From positions 1 through 10,136 of the forward strand of contig CAIMPQ010000117.1 of the NCBI GenBank assembly GCA_903843315.1: a stretch of 10,136 nt of DNA. Direction: 5' to 3'. The translations under genes were made by a program, and so were the position numbers. Positions 7,037 to 10,136 of this stretch are shown here, one piece after another. Each line of letters starts with the position of its first letter. Position 1 is the stretch's first letter. The notes under the pieces were generated by a model. The model did no database searches. It was not told the origin of the DNA and saw nothing but the letters and a program-made list of their open reading frames with translations. This stretch comes from an uncultured beta proteobacterium. Its GTDB lineage: Bacteria > Pseudomonadota > Gammaproteobacteria > Burkholderiales > Burkholderiaceae.

Positions 7037-9343
7037 TTAAATTTCTTCTGCAGGCGCAACATCAATCTTAGCAGCTTTACCAGGTAGCTTTGGAGCATCA
7101 AAGTTTAGCTGCACTTTGCCATCAGCATCGATATCCACACCTACATGACCACCCTGCGCCAATTTTCCGAAAAGCAATTCATCTGCCAAGGCTTTACGCA
7201 CGGTATCTTGAATAATCCGCTGCATTGGGCGAGCCCCCATTAATGGATCGAAGCCATGTTTAGCCAAATGCGCACGCAATGCAGGACTAAATGTTGCGTC
7301 AACTTTCTTCTCATGCAATTGTTCTTCCAATTGCATTAAGAACTTATCAACAACCCTCATGATGATAGTTTCATCAAGCGCCTTAAAGGCCACAATAGCA
7401 TCCAGGCGATTACGAAATTCTGGTGTGAAGAACTTCTTAATATCCACCATTTCATCGCCAGACTCACGTGCATTAGTAAAGCCGATGGTCGATTTCTGCA
7501 TCGCCTCTGCGCCAGCATTAGTGGTCATGATCATGATGACGTTACGGAAGTCAGTCTTACGGCCATTGTTGTCTGTCAATGTGCCGTGATCCATCACTTG
7601 CAAAAGGATGTTAAAAATATCTGGGTGGGCTTTTTCAATTTCATCGAGCAAGAGCACACAGTGCGGCTTCTTATTCACCGCCTCAGTGAGCAAACCACCT
7701 TGATCAAACCCTACATAGCCTGGAGGTGCACCAATCAAACGACTAACAGCATGACGCTCCATATACTCCGACATATCAAAACGTAAGAGTTCGATCCCCA
7801 AAATATAAGCAAGTTGCTTAGCAACCTCAGTTTTTCCAACCCCTGTTGGTCCAGAGAATAAGAATGAACCAATTGGACGATCAATCTTGCCAAGACCAGC
7901 GCGAGTCATTTTAATGGCGCTAGCCAATGCCTCAATAGCTGGATCTTGACCAAAGACTACGCTCTTAATATCGCGATCTAAAGTTTGCAACTTACTGCGG
8001 TCATCTACAGTGACAGACTGAGGTGGTATACGTGCAATCTTGGCAACGATCTCTTCAATTTCCGGACGACCAATCGTTTTCTTCTGCTTTGATTTGGGTA
8101 GGATGCGTTGTGCAGCACCAGCCTCATCAATCACGTCAATTGCCTTATCAGGCAAATGGCGGTCATTAATATAACGAGCGGAAAGTTCTGCAGCAGCCAC
8201 CAAAGCACCAGCTGCATACTTCACACCATGGTGCTCCTCGAAGCGAGATTTAAGGCCGCGCAGAATTTGCACAGTTTGATCGACCGTTGGTTCTACTACA
8301 TCAACCTTCTGGAAGCGACGAGACAAAGCAGCATCTTTTTCAAAAATTCCACGATATTCAGTAAAGGTGGTAGCGCCGATACATTTCAGTTGACCATTTG
8401 ATAAAGCCGGCTTCAGAAGATTACTTGCATCCAAAGTTCCGCCCGATGCAGCGCCAGCACCAATCAAAGTATGAATTTCATCGATAAATAAAACGCCATG
8501 GGCATGGTCTTTCAAAGACTTCAGCACACTCTTTAAGCGTTGTTCAAAGTCACCCCGATATTTGGTGCCGGCAAGTAAGGCACCCATATCTAATGAATAA
8601 ACAGTGGCATCGGCCAAAATATCTGGTACATCGCCCTTAACAATACGCCAAGCCAGGCCCTCTGCAATAGCGGTTTTACCTACTCCGGCCTCACCTACCA
8701 ATAGTGGATTATTTTTACGACGACGGCACAACACTTGGATAACCCGCTCTACTTCGCTATCGCGACCGATTAGCGGATCTATCTTTCCTTGACGGGCCAA
8801 GGCATTCAAATTTTGAGTGTATTGATCAAGGGGGCTTTCTTTTCCGGAGGAGGCAGACTCTTCTGCCTCTTGTGAAGCTTCGGCAGGTTTTACATGCTCA
8901 GTTTGATCTTTACGAACACCATGACTAATAAAATTCACCACATCCAAACGAGTGACTCCTTGCTGTTGCAAGAAATAAACTGCGTGTGAATCTTTTTCAC
9001 CAAAGATCGCGACCAACACATTGGCGCCAGTGACCTCTTTTTTACCATTGGAGGTTGATTGCACGTGCATGATGGCGCGTTGAATAACTCGCTGGAACCC
9101 AAGTGTAGGTTGAGTATCGACTTCATCATTCCCTGGCACCACAGGAGTGTTGTCGTTAATGAAATTTTTGAGTTGCGCTCGCAGCTCCGCAATATTAACC
9201 GCGCAGGCCTTTAGAACCTCAACTGCTGTTGCATTGTCTAGTAATGCAGCCAATAAATGCTCGACCGTAATGAACTCATGTCGCGATGCCCTTGCGTCAA
9301 CAAACGCCATGTGCAAACTGACTTCTAATTCCTGGGCAATCAT
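7037..9343 (-). CDS. clpA: ATP-dependent Clp protease ATP-binding subunit ClpA
   Basis: Hexameric AAA+ unfoldase that feeds substrates, including N-degron proteins delivered by ClpS, into the ClpP peptidase. The 768 residues fit ClpA. The N domain (about 1-143) holds two Clp repeats and docks ClpS; a charged linker follows (about 145-170, rich in Glu, Ser and Ala). D1 has Walker A GEAGVGKT with Lys223 and Walker B FIDE with Asp288/Glu289. D2 has Walker A GPTGVGKT with Lys504 and Walker B LLDE with Asp567/Glu568. The ClpP-docking loop IGF is at 620-622, where I recall IGL in E. coli. No coiled-coil M domain is present, which separates it from ClpB and ClpC. An in-frame start 6 codons upstream is rejected: GGAGGA lies just before ATG 9343, and that ATG overlaps the clpS stop as ATGA. 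No clpP is in the window. Confidence 0.98.
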   Translation of the reverse strand: MIAQELEVSLHMAFVDARASRHEFITVEHLLAALLDNATAVEVLKACAVNIAELRAQLKNFINDNTPVVPGNDEVDTQPTLGFQRVIQRAIMHVQSTSNGKKEVTGANVLVAIFGEKDSHAVYFLQQQGVTRLDVVNFISHGVRKDQTEHVKPAEASQEAEESASSGKESPLDQYTQNLNALARQGKIDPLIGRDSEVERVIQVLCRRRKNNPLLVGEAGVGKTAIAEGLAWRIVKGDVPDILADATVYSLDMGALLAGTKYRGDFEQRLKSVLKSLKDHAHGVLFIDEIHTLIGAGAASGGTLDASNLLKPALSNGQLKCIGATTFTEYRGIFEKDAALSRRFQKVDVVEPTVDQTVQILRGLKSRFEEHHGVKYAAGALVAAAELSARYINDRHLPDKAIDVIDEAGAAQRILPKSKQKKTIGRPEIEEIVAKIARIPPQSVTVDDRSKLQTLDRDIKSVVFGQDPAIEALASAIKMTRAGLGKIDRPIGSFLFSGPTGVGKTEVAKQLAYILGIELLRFDMSEYMERHAVSRLIGAPPGYVGFDQGGLLTEAVNKKPHCVLLLDEIEKAHPDIFNILLQVMDHGTLTDNNGRKTDFRNVIMIMTTNAGAEAMQKSTIGFTNARESGDEMVDIKKFFTPEFRNRLDAIVAFKALDETIIMRVVDKFLMQLEEQLHEKKVDATFSPALRAHLAKHGFDPLMGARPMQRIIQDTVRKALADELLFGKLAQGGHVGVDIDADGKVQLNFDAPKLPGKAAKIDVAPAEEI

Positions 9344-9687
9344 ACTTCCTCCATAGTGCACTGTAGTGGGTGACCCGCTTCACGGGAGAGTTCGACAACT
9401 TGATGCACTTTGGTGGCAGCAACGTCGCGAGTAAATACACCACAAACGCCTTTGCCAACTAAATGAACCTGCAACATAATGCGTGTAGCTGTTTCATGAT
9501 CCTTATTAAAATACTCTTGAATCACCATCACTACAAATTCCATTGGTGTGTAATCGTCATTCAATAGCAAAACTTTATACATCGAGGGCGCTTTAACTTT
9601 CTCGGCCTGCTTTTCGAGAAGAATGGTGTCCTCAGCGTACGGATTCGCTGGTGTGCCAGTAGTGGGATTTTTAGGGGGCTTGCTCAT
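9340..9687 (-). CDS. clpS: ATP-dependent Clp protease adaptor ClpS
   Basis: Adaptor that binds N-degrons (N-terminal Leu, Phe, Tyr, Trp) and hands them to ClpA. From ATG 9687 the protein is 115 residues. A flexible, Pro/Thr-rich N-terminal tail of about 35 residues is followed by the compact core: YKVLLLNDDYTPMEF (37-51) and the HLVGKG / GVFTRDVA block (75-90). The substrate pocket is intact: Asn43, Asp44, gatekeeper Met49 and His75, with the same 32-residue Asn-His spacing as I recall for E. coli Asn34-His66. The start is uncertain: in-frame ATG 9696 and GTG 9705 would add 3 or 6 residues, and none has a good Shine-Dalgarno (a weak TAGA precedes 9687). The N-terminal tail takes part in ClpA engagement in E. 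coli, so the start matters. It overlaps clpA by 4 bp. Confidence 0.96.
   Translation of the reverse strand: MSKPPKNPTTGTPANPYAEDTILLEKQAEKVKAPSMYKVLLLNDDYTPMEFVVMVIQEYFNKDHETATRIMLQVHLVGKGVCGVFTRDVAATKVHQVVELSREAGHPLQCTMEEV
9346..9353 (-). promoter_or_regulatory. Strong Shine-Dalgarno of clpA inside clpS
   Basis: TGGAGGAA on the - strand, inside the last codons of clpS and directly before ATG 9343. With the ATGA stop/start overlap it fixes the clpA start and points to translational coupling. Confidence 0.85.
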
Positions 9688-9791
9688 TAGAAACATTCTA
9701 AACACAGATATCTAAACTTTATTTAACTAGGGTCTTGTTGCGAAAAACACGCAAAAATCCCTATTTCTCCTATATTGGGGCATTTTTCGAT

Positions 9792-9805
9792 AAAAAAAGG
9801 GGGGG
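9792..9805. repeat. A7G7 homopolymer tract
   Basis: Seven A followed directly by seven G on the + strand, 29 bp before the csp -35 box and 105 bp from the clpS start. It is not in a gene. Runs of this length are prone to slippage and sequencing error. GGGG at 9777-9780 and 9812-9815 flank it, making this the most G-rich part of the region. Confidence 0.8.
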
Positions 9806-9833
9806 TTACAAGGGGCCAGGTACAGATAACTCC

Positions 9834-9862
9834 TTGACACCCCTAGAAAAAGGGCAAACAAT
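9834..9862 (+). promoter_or_regulatory. Candidate sigma-70 promoter of the cold-shock gene
   Basis: A perfect -35 TTGACA (9834-9839), a 17-bp spacer and a -10 AACAAT (9857-9862, 4 of 6). Transcription would start near 9869, giving a leader of about 105 bases before ATG 9973. Long leaders are common for cspA-type genes. Another promoter closer to the gene cannot be excluded. Confidence 0.55.
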
Positions 9863-9963
9863 CAAGGGGTAGATCTCAAAAGAGGTTCTATTTAGGCGTG
9901 TTGTGGAGCGAGACTGATTAAAAAGTATTTACCCTCATCACGGTTGTTTTAAGATTATGTAAT

Positions 9964-9967
9964 GGAG
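9964..9967 (+). promoter_or_regulatory. Ribosome binding site of the cold-shock gene
   Basis: GGAG, 5 bases before ATG 9973; it supports this start, and the next residues match the canonical CspA-family N-terminus. Confidence 0.7.
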
Positions 9968-9972
9968 TTCGC

Positions 9973-10136
9973 ATGGCGACCGGAATTGTTAAGTGGTTCA
10001 ATGATGCAAAAGGTTTTGGCTTTATCAAACCTGATGATGGTGAAGAAGAGTTGTTCGCGCATTTCAGCGCAATTACTATGCCTGGGTTCAAAACCCTCAA
10101 GGAAAACCAAAAGGTAACGTTTGATATTACCCAAGG
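9973..10136 (+). CDS. Cold-shock protein, CspA family (3' end outside window)
   Basis: Small single-domain OB-fold protein that binds single-stranded RNA and DNA; family members act as RNA chaperones during cold or stationary phase. The first 54 residues are visible of a usual 66-70. The start MATGIVKWFNDAKGFGFI is nearly canonical; RNP1 is KGFGFI (13-18) and RNP2 is LFAHFSAI (27-34), with the aromatic residues Trp8, Phe15, Phe17, Phe28 and Phe31 that stack on bases. The gene is cut by the window end but shows no internal stop. It is divergent from clpS, an arrangement I recall from other proteobacteria. Which csp paralogue it is cannot be told from the fragment. Confidence 0.95.
   Translation, partial: MATGIVKWFNDAKGFGFIKPDDGEEELFAHFSAITMPGFKTLKENQKVTFDITQ

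Larger units (their letters stand above)
9688..9972. other. Divergent intergenic region between clpS and the cold-shock gene
   Basis: 285 bp, the longest non-coding stretch here. It must contain the clpS promoter (- strand) and the csp promoter (+ strand). Visible structure: the perfect inverted repeat TTGCG-N7-CGCAA at 9738-9754; a bulged inverted repeat AAAAATCCC / GGGGCATTTTT at 9753-9787; an A7G7 run at 9792-9805; CAAGGGG twice as a direct repeat (9809-9815, 9863-9869); and ACCCCT/AGGGGT arms (9839-9844, 9865-9870) around the csp promoter. I see no good sigma-70 or heat-shock promoter for clpS. No small open frame with a ribosome site is evident. Confidence 0.7.

Noticed and set aside
9344..9361. 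Six-codon extension of clpA (MHYGGS)
   Set aside because: The GGAGGA ribosome site lies within it, and ATG 9343 overlaps the clpS stop as ATGA; the family N-terminus begins MIAQELE.
9777..9815. G-quadruplex from GGGG, GGGGGGG and GGGG
   Set aside because: One loop would be about 18 bases and the G7 run would have to supply two strands; not strong enough to call as a feature.
9770..9815. Heat-shock (sigma-32) promoter for clpS on the - strand (CTTGTA ... CCCCAATAT)
   Set aside because: The two boxes resemble the consensus, but the 25-base spacing is far too long for sigma-32.

Overview
The window looks like a core chromosomal segment of a free-living betaproteobacterium. The moderate base composition, the gene order ileS-lspA-coaBC-dut, and the ClpS/ClpA/cold-shock cluster fit the Burkholderiales. 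Polynucleobacter (small-genome freshwater Burkholderiaceae) is my best guess. This rests on remembered gene order and protein flavour, not on a database search.

Left third (1-4144, + strand): a tight housekeeping operon. It holds the 3' two thirds of ileS, then lspA, coaBC and dut. Gaps are 12, 9 and 46 bp. Products serve isoleucyl-tRNA charging, lipoprotein signal-peptide cleavage, coenzyme A synthesis and dUTP removal. The 5' part of ileS lies outside the window.

Middle (4150-6757, - strand): a two-gene membrane transport unit. A ChaA-like Ca2+/H+ antiporter gene is followed after 13 bp by an APC-family amino acid/amine permease gene. The permease ends only 5 bp from the end of dut, tail to tail. 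The unit is insulated upstream by a strong UUCG-loop terminator. A 6-bp inverted repeat (candidate operator) lies just before the antiporter start.

Right part (6770-9687, - strand): clpS, clpA and a 77-residue basic protein resembling bacterial histone H1-like (Hc1-type) proteins, probably one operon. clpS and clpA overlap by ATGA. ClpS is the N-degron adaptor for the ClpA unfoldase. The small basic protein is the least understood gene here.

Right edge (9688-10136): a 285-bp divergent intergenic region with a candidate sigma-70 promoter, an A7G7 tract and short inverted repeats. It is followed on the + strand by the first 54 codons of a CspA-family cold-shock gene cut by the window end. I saw no tRNA, rRNA, CRISPR array, insertion sequence or phage gene. 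No convincing new multi-gene system is present; the more interesting items are the small basic gene after clpA and the regulatory-looking structures in the two intergenic regions.
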